The translations under genes were made by a program, and so were the position numbers. From the NCBI RefSeq assembly GCF_938036805.1, contig NZ_CALHWC010000203.1:1-13006 (forward strand): a DNA stretch of 13,006 nt, given 5' to 3'. Shown here piece by piece: positions 5,965-12,560 of the stretch. The DNA comes from an uncultured Streptococcus sp. GTDB lineage: Bacteria; Bacillota; Bacilli; Lactobacillales; Streptococcaceae. Below the pieces are notes generated by a model. The model was given only the letters and a program-made list of their open reading frames with translations. It did no database searches and was not told where the DNA came from. The number at the start of each line of letters is the position of its first letter. Positions within the stretch are counted from its first letter, which is position 1.

Positions 5965-6477
5965 CTATGAACCCTTTCTTTTGAGGATTTTTACGGTGAA
6001 ATTATACTCATTTTTTTCATCTTTTGGTCGAAAACGACTGCTTACTTCATCAAACTGTGTCAAATCAAAGTCTGCTGGGAAATAAGTATCGCCTTCTAAG
6101 CTAGCATGGATTTCCGTCTTAATCACCTCATCCAATTCATGCTCAAATAAAGAAAAGATTTGACCGCCACCGATAATATAGAGATTCTTCTCTTGTTCTT
6201 GGTACCATTTCAACACCGCTGGGAGATCATGGAACACCAAAACACGCTCATCTTCAATCTGATAATCCCTATCGCGTGTCAAAACCAGAGTTTTTCTATT
6301 TGGCAACACGCGTCTATGCATGCCATCAAAAGTCACCCGCCCCATTAAAATCGCATGTCCAGTCGTGATTTCTTTGAAATGCTTCAACTCTGTTGGTAAA
6401 TGCCATGGCAAGCTTTGGTCTTTTCCAATCAGACCATTTTGATCCTGTGCCCAAATCGCCGCAATCTTTTTCGTCAT
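5965..6477 (-). CDS. dfrA: Dihydrofolate reductase
   Basis: A 170-residue enzyme that reduces dihydrofolate to tetrahydrofolate with NADPH and so recycles the dihydrofolate made by ThyA. Motifs: AIWAQDQNGLIGKD (7-20), LPWHLPTEL with the catalytic acid E30, the NADPH-binding GRVTFDGM (46-53), and NLYIIGGGQIF (98-108). The residue equivalent to pneumococcal Ile100 is still Ile (I102), so the best-known trimethoprim-resistance change is absent. I start at the ATG 6475-6477, with AAGGA seven bases upstream; an in-frame GTG five codons earlier has no better site. It leads the operon dfr - small membrane protein - clpX - engB, behind an extended -10 promoter. Confidence 0.95.
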   Translation of the reverse strand: MTKKIAAIWAQDQNGLIGKDQSLPWHLPTELKHFKEITTGHAILMGRVTFDGMHRRVLPNRKTLVLTRDRDYQIEDERVLVFHDLPAVLKWYQEQEKNLYIIGGGQIFSLFEHELDEVIKTEIHASLEGDTYFPADFDLTQFDEVSSRFRPKDEKNEYNFTVKILKRKGS

Positions 6478-6504
6478 TTCTCCATCCTTCACATTGATAT
6501 TTCT

Positions 6505-6513
6505 ATTCTATCA
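6505..6513 (-). promoter_or_regulatory. Extended -10 promoter of the dfr-clpX-engB operon
   Basis: TGA followed by TAGAAT (-10 at 6505-6510, minus strand), after an A/T-rich stretch. No -35 match is seen at 17 bases. The transcript would start near 6498, about 20 bases before the dfr ATG. Confidence 0.55.
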
Positions 6514-6588
6514 AAATTTATTAAAAAAGACTTGTTTGGACTATCACTTCTATTTATTTATTTTTGTCAGCTAATCCAGATAAGAAAA

Positions 6589-6611
6589 TCGATAACCCAA
6601 AAGATTATCGA
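6589..6611 (-). terminator. Intrinsic terminator of the secreted protein gene
   Basis: TCGATAA (6589-6595) pairs with TTATCGA (6605-6611) around nine bases; on the minus strand TTTTCTT follows. It lies 20 bases past the stop codon at 6632-6634. Confidence 0.7.
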
Positions 6612-6631
6612 CTATTCGTTTGCTAGGCAAA

Positions 6632-7117
6632 TTACTCTTTCTTCATCTTTTTGACAAAGACAAATCCTACAACAGCAGCTACAAGGCCGAACAAGGAGAC
6701 ATTCAAGAGCGTTGAGTCTGTCTTTTTAGGCTCAGCAGTGGCAGCCTCTTTTTTATCCGCTAAGGGATCAATATCGCACCCCTCTCTTTTGACTGACTTG
6801 CCTTCAGTTGAATCCTCAGCATGGCTTTGCTCAGTCCCTTTGTTTTTAGGGCCTTTTCCATGACAAAGCAAATCAATCGTATAGGATTTCTTTCCCTGAT
6901 TTGCCCCATCCGAACCTTGGTCTACAAGCTGTAGAAAATCATCTTCTTCCACTGAAGAATCCGCAATTTGCTCAAGTTGGGACTCTGCCTGCTGGACTTC
7001 ATCCGCACCCACAAGAGCCATCGGTGTCACAGAAACCGATAAGCCAAGCAAACATGAACAAATGCCCAGACTAAAGAGTTTTCTCCTGCTTCTATGTGTT
7101 AAAAAATTTGCTTCCAT
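6632..7117 (-). CDS. Secreted, C-terminally membrane-anchored protein with a degenerate sortase signal
   Basis: A 161-residue protein of no family I recognise. The ATG at 7115-7117 has GGAGG seven bases upstream, which makes it better than an ATG 12 codons earlier. Residues 1-38 form a long signal peptide (RSRRK, hydrophobic core, cleavage likely after VGA). The mature part is acidic first (41-70), then basic and low in complexity, with two cysteines (C85 and C114) that could form a disulfide. The C-terminus has the layout of a cell-wall sorting signal: a polar motif, a hydrophobic helix (about 137-155) and KKMKKE. Where streptococcal proteins usually read LPKTGDS it has EPKKTDS (129-135), so sortase A is unlikely to act and the protein probably stays in the membrane. 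It has its own promoter and terminator and separates thyA from dfr. Confidence 0.85.
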   Translation of the reverse strand: MEANFLTHRSRRKLFSLGICSCLLGLSVSVTPMALVGADEVQQAESQLEQIADSSVEEDDFLQLVDQGSDGANQGKKSYTIDLLCHGKGPKNKGTEQSHAEDSTEGKSVKREGCDIDPLADKKEAATAEPKKTDSTLLNVSLFGLVAAVVGFVFVKKMKKE

Positions 7118-7165
7118 GTCGATACCTCCGAGATAGGCACTAGCGAAACACATATATCTATTGTC

Positions 7166-7193
7166 ATTATAGCACTTACAAAATATATTTCAA
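7166..7193 (-). promoter_or_regulatory. Promoter of the secreted protein gene
   Basis: TTGAAA (7188-7193), 16 bases, TATAAT (7166-7171), with TGC before the -10 (minus strand). Start is expected near 7159, giving a leader of about 42 bases with a strong GGAGG site. Confidence 0.7.
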
Positions 7194-7218
7194 TCATTTG
7201 CTCTTGAAAATTAAAAAA

Positions 7219-7241
7219 CCTACTGACGGTCATTCAGTAGG
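7219..7241 (-). terminator. Intrinsic terminator of thyA
   Basis: CCTACTGA (7219-7226) pairs with TTCAGTAGG at 7233-7241; on the minus strand TTTTTTAA follows. It starts about ten bases past the thyA stop codon at 7252. Confidence 0.9.
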
Positions 7242-7251
7242 AAAAATATTA

Positions 7252-8091
7252 TCAAATTGCCAAATCAAACTTGAGTTGAGGTTTAACAGGATCATAGTCT
7301 AGCAACTCAAAATCCTCTGCTTTGATATCAAAGAAATTGGTCCTATCTGGCACATTTAAAACGAGTCGCGGTTGACAGTCGCTAGGTTCCCGACGTAACA
7401 GCTCCTCCGCCTGCTCGAACTGATTGTCATAGATGTGCAAGTTATTGACAAAGTAAAAGAACTTGCCGACTTTCCAACCGAAATGCTTGGCAATCATCAT
7501 CTGCAGAGCCACATACTGCATAGCATTGATGTGGTGGGCCACTAGCATATCATTTGAGCGCTGAGTCAGAGTCGCATCCAGATAAATCTCCCCATCCACA
7601 CGACGAACGTCAAACATAGTTTGAAAAGCACATGGAAGCAGACCGTCTGTTTCTTCAAACGCTTCATAATCCCAGAGAGAGATGATATTGCGGCGGTTCC
7701 AAGGATTGGCTTCCAGCTGTTGGAGAATTTTATGGATAATGTCATGCTTCTTGACAACAGCTCCATAGCGCTGACCAATCGTACCCGTATCGCCAACTTC
7801 CCAGTCATTCCAATAGTGAACATTGTACTTGTCATTGAGCAGTTCCAAGCTATTAGACTGGTCTTGATAGATCCAAAGGACTTCTTTGATGGCAGACTTG
7901 ATAGCAATAGGGCGCAGAGTCGTAATTGGGAATTCTCCCTTGCTCAAATCATATTCCGCAAATGAACCTGTAATATATTTGGAATTAGCCACATTTCCAT
8001 CCTTGTAACGCGGACGGGCATTTTCAGAGAAAACGCCTTGCTCCATAATCTTTTTTATATTCTCTTTAAAAATCGTATCTGCTTTAGTCAT
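7252..8091 (-). CDS. thyA: Thymidylate synthase
   Basis: A 279-residue enzyme that methylates dUMP to dTMP using methylenetetrahydrofolate, producing the dihydrofolate that the nearby Dfr reduces. Visible motifs: WNDWEVGDTGTIGQRYG (94-110), RRNIISLW (133-140), the catalytic cysteine C154 in LLPCAFQ, QRSND (177-181) that binds the nucleotide, and NNLHIYDNQ (216-224). The residue after the catalytic Cys is Ala and not His; the known active-site pattern allows this, so it is not a defect. The ATG at 8089-8091 has AGGAGA four bases upstream. Single-gene unit: an extended -10 promoter upstream, a terminator downstream. Confidence 0.97.
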   Translation of the reverse strand: MTKADTIFKENIKKIMEQGVFSENARPRYKDGNVANSKYITGSFAEYDLSKGEFPITTLRPIAIKSAIKEVLWIYQDQSNSLELLNDKYNVHYWNDWEVGDTGTIGQRYGAVVKKHDIIHKILQQLEANPWNRRNIISLWDYEAFEETDGLLPCAFQTMFDVRRVDGEIYLDATLTQRSNDMLVAHHINAMQYVALQMMIAKHFGWKVGKFFYFVNNLHIYDNQFEQAEELLRREPSDCQPRLVLNVPDRTNFFDIKAEDFELLDYDPVKPQLKFDLAI

Positions 8092-8120
8092 GTTGTCTCC
8101 TGAATCCTTAAACTTTCTTT

Positions 8121-8129
8121 AGTATAGCA
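8121..8129 (-). promoter_or_regulatory. Extended -10 promoter of thyA
   Basis: TGC followed by TATACT (8121-8126, minus strand). No good -35 at 17 bases; that space is taken by the terminator of the upstream lipoprotein gene. Confidence 0.6.
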
Positions 8130-8144
8130 GATTTTTCAAAAAAA

Positions 8145-8170
8145 TTCTCCTGCCAAGTTTAGCAGGAGAA
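8145..8170 (-). terminator. Intrinsic terminator of the glk-lipoprotein unit
   Basis: TTCTCCTGC (8145-8153) pairs perfectly with GCAGGAGAA (8162-8170) around eight bases; on the minus strand a run of seven T follows. The gene's stop codon lies at 8175-8177, only a few bases before the hairpin. Confidence 0.9.
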
Positions 8171-8174
8171 AAGT

Positions 8175-8582
8175 TTATTTGACCCATTCATCTGGATGAT
8201 TGAGCTTATTGACATCTCTTTCTGATAATCTCAAGGTGATATCTGACACAGCAGGAATATTTGAGATGGTAACATAGGGGTAGTTTTTGTAGGTCGTAAA
8301 TTTGACACCACTTCCTCCCTTTCTGCCACTAATATCGTAGATATAATTAACCTCTGCATCATCAGGCAAATCGACCCAGGCATATTCATTATCTTCCTCA
8401 GATTCGACCTTATCCAGAATGTCTGCAAATTCATCCAAAGTTTTGGTATTATTCGTCTGATAAACTTGCTGATTCTGACTATCCAATATCGTCAGAAAAC
8501 CCTCTGTCTTGGATTTGCAAGCTGATAAAATCAAAAGAAAGATAGGAAGTATCACTAAAAAATAAGCGATTTTTCTCTTCAT
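8175..8582 (-). CDS. Small lipoprotein of unknown function, downstream of glk
   Basis: A 135-residue protein with a lipoprotein signal peptide: basic MKRK, a hydrophobic core and the lipobox LSAC with the acylated cysteine at C22. The mature domain (about 110 residues) is acidic around VESEEDNEYAWVDLPDDAEV and ends in NHPDEWVK, with no family I recognise; it may be a small beta-rich fold, judging from the alternating segments. AAGGAGG lies six bases before the ATG at 8580-8582. It starts 44 bases after the glk stop without a terminator or clear promoter between, so it is probably expressed with glucokinase. It would sit on the outer face of the cytoplasmic membrane. Confidence 0.85.
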   Translation of the reverse strand: MKRKIAYFLVILPIFLLILSACKSKTEGFLTILDSQNQQVYQTNNTKTLDEFADILDKVESEEDNEYAWVDLPDDAEVNYIYDISGRKGGSGVKFTTYKNYPYVTISNIPAVSDITLRLSERDVNKLNHPDEWVK

Positions 8583-8626
8583 TTTAGCCCTCCTTATAGC
8601 TTTGCTAAGAGAGGAGATGGTTAGAA

Positions 8627-9586
8627 CTACTGAAGTACCAGCGAAGCTGCTCCGATAACTCCGGCATCGTTTCCGAGAGTTGCAAGAGCTAATTTAGTTG
8701 ATGTACGCACTTGTGGGAAGGTATTTTCATCATAAACCTTCTGAACACCTTGCAGAAGGAATTCTCCTGCTGCTGATACTCCGCCACCGATAACAATAGT
8801 TGATGGATTAAGGATAGAACCGATATTGGCGCAAGCAATTCCTAAGTAGCGAGAGAAGTTACGGTAAACGATCAAGGCAAGGTCGTCGCCTTCTTTTGCC
8901 AAATCAAAAACAGTTTTAGCTGTCACTTCTTCGCCGTCGTCAATCAAGCGTTTCAAGGTTGCATCGCCTTCGTATTCATCAGCGTAGCGACGAGTCAAGT
9001 TGACAATCCCTGTTGCTGAAGCCACTGTCTCAAGACAGCCTTTTTTACCACAGGTACAAGCGATTGGTTGGTCGAAGTCAACAGTGATGTGGCCCAACTC
9101 GCCTGCCGCACCAGCTACACCATGAAGAAGTTTTCCTTCTGCAACGATACCGCCACCAACACCTGTACCAAGCGTCATAAAGACAACGTCTGGTTGGTTT
9201 TCACCAGCACCCATCCAACGCTCACCAAGCGCAGCTACGTTGGCATCATTATCGATGAAGAATGGAATGCCCAAGGCTTTTTCAATTTTTTCTTTAATTG
9301 GTTGGAGGGTTTTCCAGTTTAGGTTGTAGGCACCAATAACAGTTCCTTTCTCACGGTCAACCACACCTGGTGAGCCCATTCCAATTCCGATAAAGTTCTC
9401 TGCTGATAGATTTAAGAGCTCCAAGCGATGCTGGATAGACTCAATCATCTCGTCTACAATATGGCTTCCCTCGTCCAAAATATTAGTTTTAATAGACCAT
9501 TTTTCTTGGATTTCGCCCTCTTGCGTCAAAATAGCAAATTTGATAGAAGTTCCGCCTAAATCAATCCCAATAATTTTTTTTGACAT
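8627..9586 (-). CDS. glk: Glucokinase, ROK family
   Basis: A 319-residue cytoplasmic sugar kinase that phosphorylates glucose to glucose 6-phosphate with ATP. Motifs in order: the phosphate loop GIDLGGTS (7-14), GIGMGSPGVVD (67-77), IDNDAN (111-116) with the catalytic aspartate D114, TLGTGVGGG (138-146), and GELGH (162-166) followed by the zinc site with C177, C179 and C184, the ROK signature. I start at the ATG 9584-9586, where GGAG lies six bases upstream; in-frame ATGs further up overlap the promoter. Glucose freed inside the cell from disaccharides is its likely substrate, since streptococci import glucose largely by PTS. A lipoprotein gene follows in the same unit. Confidence 0.95.
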   Translation of the reverse strand: MSKKIIGIDLGGTSIKFAILTQEGEIQEKWSIKTNILDEGSHIVDEMIESIQHRLELLNLSAENFIGIGMGSPGVVDREKGTVIGAYNLNWKTLQPIKEKIEKALGIPFFIDNDANVAALGERWMGAGENQPDVVFMTLGTGVGGGIVAEGKLLHGVAGAAGELGHITVDFDQPIACTCGKKGCLETVASATGIVNLTRRYADEYEGDATLKRLIDDGEEVTAKTVFDLAKEGDDLALIVYRNFSRYLGIACANIGSILNPSTIVIGGGVSAAGEFLLQGVQKVYDENTFPQVRTSTKLALATLGNDAGVIGAASLVLQ

Positions 9587-9617
9587 GATATTCTCCTCTG
9601 TATTCGTTCTCCCTTTC

Positions 9618-9626
9618 ATTATAGCA
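9618..9626 (-). promoter_or_regulatory. Extended -10 promoter of glk
   Basis: TGC followed by a perfect TATAAT (9618-9623, minus strand). No -35 match at 17 bases. Transcription would start near 9611, about 25 bases before the ATG. Confidence 0.65.
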
Positions 9627-9701
9627 AATTTTTTCAGCATAGAAAAGGTTTGCACGGTATTTTTTGCTTTTAGTTTATGCTCATTTCAATACAAAGCAAA
9701 A

Positions 9702-9723
9702 CCGGCACCTCTTAAGGCGCCGG
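9702..9723 (-). terminator. Terminator of the murA-epuA-endA unit
   Basis: CCGGCACC (9702-9709) pairs with GGCGCCGG (9716-9723), with one G-U pair in RNA, around six bases; TTTTG follows on the minus strand. It is by far the most GC-rich hairpin in the window. A second, weaker hairpin (9745-9764, AGCCAGC with GCTGACT) lies between it and endA. Confidence 0.85.
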
Positions 9724-9793
9724 GAAGTCTATTGAAGGCCTTAAAGCCAGCTTAGTTGCTGACTTCAAATGAATCATATTATGTAAACCACAT

Positions 9794-10642
9794 TTATCTA
9801 AGGCTCACTTTGCCAGTGCGATAATCAAGGACAATTCCTGATTGGACATTGGGAACGAAGACATTGAATTCCAAACTTCCATCGCTGGACTTGGCTTCTA
9901 AATGCGATCCAGATGGCACCAGATCATTTTCCGAAGCATAGATCAAAGTGACACGATAGCGGACTCGCTTATTCTGGTCCAAAGCACGACGAACCTGAGC
10001 TTCATAGTAATTCTGTCCCGTCGAGTTGTCTTTATTGGCCTGATTGGCCCAGGCTGTCTGGACTGCGATATTAGCTGGATTGCTAGTGGAAGCATCGAAG
10101 CCCTTTAAGCCACCGATTAGAGAGTAAGCCAAGAGATGCCCTCGATCCACTGCATGGTTGTATTCACCTGATAGATGTTTGACTTGGTGCCAACCGGCAG
10201 GAACCCAAGAAGTGGAACCATTTCCCGTTTCTTCTCGTGATTTATACTGACGGGTCGATTTGGCAAGCAAGGCATTGGCGACTGTTGGAACCGTCTGTCC
10301 CTGAACCATCTTCGTTTTATTATCCGCATAAGGGACACTAGAAACTTTGGCGTCTAAGTTTGTTTGATTTTCATTGATGATGAAGGCACCAACCCCATTC
10401 CACTTGATTTTTCCACCAAGTTGAGAACGCACTGAGTTTGTGAGAACACTCTCAGCCAGCGCTTGATCTGGTGTGCTGGTATCCCTATTTTGACTAATGG
10501 CTGACGATGTATTTACCGCTGGTGACTGAGTGCCATTTCCAAAAAAGTAGGCTCCCAGTGATAAAGTCAGAGCAACCAGAAGCCCAGCTATAGTCTGAGT
10601 AGATTTAGTGCTCTTTTTTTGTAATTTCTTTCTTTTGGACAT
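9794..10642 (-). CDS. endA: DNA-entry nuclease EndA (membrane DNA/RNA non-specific endonuclease)
   Basis: A 282-residue protein with a basic N-terminus (SKRKKLQKK), one transmembrane helix (about 17-35) that keeps it in the membrane, and an outer nuclease domain of the beta-beta-alpha metal type. The DRGH motif (166-169) carries the general-base histidine H169; NPANIAVQT (188-196) holds the expected metal-binding asparagine. In pneumococcus EndA cuts one strand of bound DNA during competence uptake and also degrades host DNA traps; the same role is inferred here. AAGGA precedes the ATG at 10640-10642. It follows epuA by 71 bases, with no terminator between, as in pneumococcus. Confidence 0.95.
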   Translation of the reverse strand: MSKRKKLQKKSTKSTQTIAGLLVALTLSLGAYFFGNGTQSPAVNTSSAISQNRDTSTPDQALAESVLTNSVRSQLGGKIKWNGVGAFIINENQTNLDAKVSSVPYADNKTKMVQGQTVPTVANALLAKSTRQYKSREETGNGSTSWVPAGWHQVKHLSGEYNHAVDRGHLLAYSLIGGLKGFDASTSNPANIAVQTAWANQANKDNSTGQNYYEAQVRRALDQNKRVRYRVTLIYASENDLVPSGSHLEAKSSDGSLEFNVFVPNVQSGIVLDYRTGKVSLR

Positions 10643-10713
10643 CTTTCCTTTTCCATTTAAAAGGACTGCGCAAGATTCTACACAGTCGGTAACTTTTCGG
10701 ACATCTTAGCAGA

Positions 10714-10902
10714 TTAATGACCAGTGAACTTAGAAATAAGTTCATTCCAAGTATCTAGCGATAAGATAGACCAAGGATTATCTGCATTTCCAATCACGCC
10801 ATATCCGATGACCAAACCAAGACAAAAAATGATCAAAGCAACTACCAGCACCAAGGCAATGATGCCTAATTGTCTAGCCAAATATTTCCAATTTTCACTC
10901 AT
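10714..10902 (-). CDS. epuA: EpuA-like small membrane protein
   Basis: A 62-residue protein with one strong transmembrane helix (about 12-36, IIALVLVVALIIFCLGLVIG) between a short basic head and an outer tail (WSILSLDTWNELISKFTGH). Size, shape and place between murA and endA match streptococcal EpuA. Databases sometimes name this family an RNA polymerase beta subunit, which I regard as a misnomer for a membrane peptide; its function is unknown. Two ATG codons are adjacent (10900-10905); both overlap the end of murA by a few bases and share the AAGGA site. I give the second, with better spacing; the first would add one Met. Translational coupling to murA is likely. Confidence 0.88.
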   Translation of the reverse strand: MSENWKYLARQLGIIALVLVVALIIFCLGLVIGYGVIGNADNPWSILSLDTWNELISKFTGH

Positions 10903-12175
10903 CATCTTCTTCCTTTACGCGTTTGATGTTGGCACCAAGAGCCGCCAATTTTTCGTGAAATTTATAATAGCCACGATCCAAATGAACTAACTTGCTGACT
11001 TTTGTCTCCCCTTCAGCAATCAAGCCCATCAAAATCAAGGTCGCACTAGCTCGGAGATCTGTCGACATGACTTCTGCTCCCTGCAGGCTGCCACCACCCC
11101 AAATCCGAGCGGTATCGCGCATAATGTCGGAGTGAAGTCCCATCCGTCGCATCTCTTCTAAGTGCTGGAAGCGATTTTCAAAGACCGTCTCAACCATAAC
11201 AGACTCTCCTTGGGCTATCGCCATCAAGGCAGTAAACTGAGCCTGCATATCGGTTGGGAAACCTGGATATGGCAAGGTCTTGACAGAAACAGCTTTTAAC
11301 TTTGAAACATCCGAGCGGACACGGATCCCTTCGTCTTCTTCGATCACTTCCACGCCCATTTCTTGCATTTTTGATAAAAGCGGACGGTTGTGCTCCCAAA
11401 TCGCATCTTCAATCAGCAAGTCACCGCCTGTCATGGCAGCAGCAACCATAAAGGTTCCAGCTTCGATACGGTCTTGCACGACATTATGCTCAGCTCCATG
11501 AAGTTTTTCAACACCGATGATTGTTATATTCTCCGTTCCTGCCCCTCTGACTTTAGCGCCCATTTTATTTAACAATAAAGCCAAATCAACAATCTCAGGC
11601 TCTCGGGCAGCATTTTCAATAACAGTGGTACCTTGAGCCAAAGTTGCCGCCATCATAATATTCTGTGTCGCACCAACACTTGGGAAGTCCATGTAAATAT
11701 GAGCCCCAATCAAGCGGTCTGCCTTAGCTTCGATGTACCCTGCAGTCTGCGTAATCTGAGCACCCATTGCCTCCAAGCCCTTCAAATGAAGGTCGATCGG
11801 ACGGCTACCAATCGTACAACCGCCTGGCATGGACACTTTAGCATGCCCATTACGAGCAAGAATGGGACCCAATACAACAATCGAAGCCCGCATTTTGCTG
11901 ACATATTTGTAGGGAGCTTCTTCGGTCAATGGTTGAGTTGCATCTACAACTACGGTATTTTCATCTTTGTTAAAGTCTACCTGTGTATTCAAGCCACGAA
12001 CAACATTGTTCATGGTAAAAACATCCGAAAGGACTGGCACATTCTTGAGTGTCGTTTTGCCTTCACTGGCCAAGACCGTTGCAGCTAGCAGTGGCAACAC
12101 TGCATTTTTAGCTCCTTCAATCCTCACTCGACCAACCAGACGATTATTTCCACCTTGAATAATAATTTTTTCCAT
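10895..12175 (-). CDS. murA: UDP-N-acetylglucosamine 1-carboxyvinyltransferase
   Basis: A 426-residue cytoplasmic enzyme that joins the enolpyruvyl group of phosphoenolpyruvate to UDP-GlcNAc, the first committed step of peptidoglycan synthesis. GAKNAVLP (21-28) carries the substrate lysine K23, and PGGCTIGSRP (117-126) the active cysteine C120, the target of fosfomycin, which is intact. Streptococci have two MurA copies; the copy next to epuA and endA is the one called MurA1 or MurZ in pneumococcus. The stop codon (10895-10897) lies inside the start of epuA. It has an extended -10 promoter and probably leads the murA-epuA-endA unit. Confidence 0.97.
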   Translation of the reverse strand: MEKIIIQGGNNRLVGRVRIEGAKNAVLPLLAATVLASEGKTTLKNVPVLSDVFTMNNVVRGLNTQVDFNKDENTVVVDATQPLTEEAPYKYVSKMRASIVVLGPILARNGHAKVSMPGGCTIGSRPIDLHLKGLEAMGAQITQTAGYIEAKADRLIGAHIYMDFPSVGATQNIMMAATLAQGTTVIENAAREPEIVDLALLLNKMGAKVRGAGTENITIIGVEKLHGAEHNVVQDRIEAGTFMVAAAMTGGDLLIEDAIWEHNRPLLSKMQEMGVEVIEEDEGIRVRSDVSKLKAVSVKTLPYPGFPTDMQAQFTALMAIAQGESVMVETVFENRFQHLEEMRRMGLHSDIMRDTARIWGGGSLQGAEVMSTDLRASATLILMGLIAEGETKVSKLVHLDRGYYKFHEKLAALGANIKRVKEEDDE

Positions 12176-12215
12176 ACTAACTAGTTACTCCAAACCTTAA
12201 AAATTCATCTTTACT

Positions 12216-12224
12216 ATCATACCA
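12216..12224 (-). promoter_or_regulatory. Extended -10 promoter of murA
   Basis: TGG followed by TATGAT (12216-12221, minus strand); no good -35. Start is expected near 12209, about 34 bases before the murA ATG. No terminator is seen between the DUF1146 gene and this promoter, so read-through is also possible. Confidence 0.5.
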
Positions 12225-12243
12225 TAAAATCAAGATTCTGACC

Positions 12244-12474
12244 TTATAAAGTTCCATTAAAGATTGCCCGACTCATATCATAAATGCCGATAAAAAATAG
12301 GCTAGCCATGTAGCCCAGGGCAATACTCAGCAATAAAATCAAAAAACGAATTTTGATGGCATTATCAGCATTTACTTTTAAAAATCTTTCCCAACAGACC
12401 ACTGTAGACAAAAGATGAAAAGACACAAAAATAAAGAGCAGGTGACTGCATAATCGAAACATTAATTCTATCAT
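12244..12474 (-). CDS. DUF1146 family membrane protein
   Basis: A 76-residue protein with two hydrophobic helices (about 8-27 and 43-65) joined by a hydrophilic segment that contains VCWERFLKVNADNAIKIRF. This matches the DUF1146 (YwzB) family, which in Firmicutes sits between the ATP synthase operon and murA, as here. The function is unknown. Its start is unusual: no Shine-Dalgarno precedes the ATG at 12472-12474 or the next ATG four codons on, and the predicted -10 is only seven bases from the first ATG. It is separated from atpC by a strong terminator. Confidence 0.85.
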   Translation of the reverse strand: MIELMFRLCSHLLFIFVSFHLLSTVVCWERFLKVNADNAIKIRFLILLLSIALGYMASLFFIGIYDMSRAIFNGTL

Positions 12475-12481
12475 AGATTTT

Positions 12482-12490
12482 ATTATATCA
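12482..12490 (-). promoter_or_regulatory. Extended -10 promoter of the DUF1146 gene, at the start codon
   Basis: TGA followed by a perfect TATAAT (12482-12487, minus strand). Seven bases, AAAATCT, separate it from the ATG. Transcription would therefore begin at or within one or two bases of the start codon. Confidence 0.6.
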
Positions 12491-12530
12491 TAAGAAGAGC
12501 TATTTCTAGCGGAAAGGAGTATGAGACAGC

Positions 12531-12559
12531 AAAAAAGAATGGAAATTCCATTCTTTTTT
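12531..12559 (-). terminator. Intrinsic terminator of the ATP synthase operon
   Basis: A perfect 13-bp inverted repeat with a 3-base centre: AAAAAAGAATGGA (12531-12543) and TCCATTCTTTTTT (12547-12559). It begins one base after the atpC stop codon (12561-12563) and ends in six T on either strand. Confidence 0.92.
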
Positions 12560-12560
12560 A

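Noticed and set aside
6160..6200. Trimethoprim-resistance change in DHFR
   Set aside because: The position matching pneumococcal Ile100 is still Ile (I102), so the best-known resistance substitution is absent.
6450..6654. 84-codon plus-strand ORF covering the start of dfr and the intergenic region
   Set aside because: Crosses a terminator hairpin and the dfr promoter on the other strand, low-complexity product, no ribosome binding site.
7620..7640. Damaged thymidylate synthase active site (Cys followed by Ala and not His)
   Set aside because: The known active-site pattern allows Ala here, and all other key residues are present.
7566..7965. Long ORFs on both strands (113 and 114 codons)
   Set aside because: Both overlap the conserved core of thyA in other frames; no independent support.
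11633..12088. 151-codon plus-strand ORF
   Set aside because: Antisense to murA; composition is that of a reverse-strand shadow and no start signal is present.
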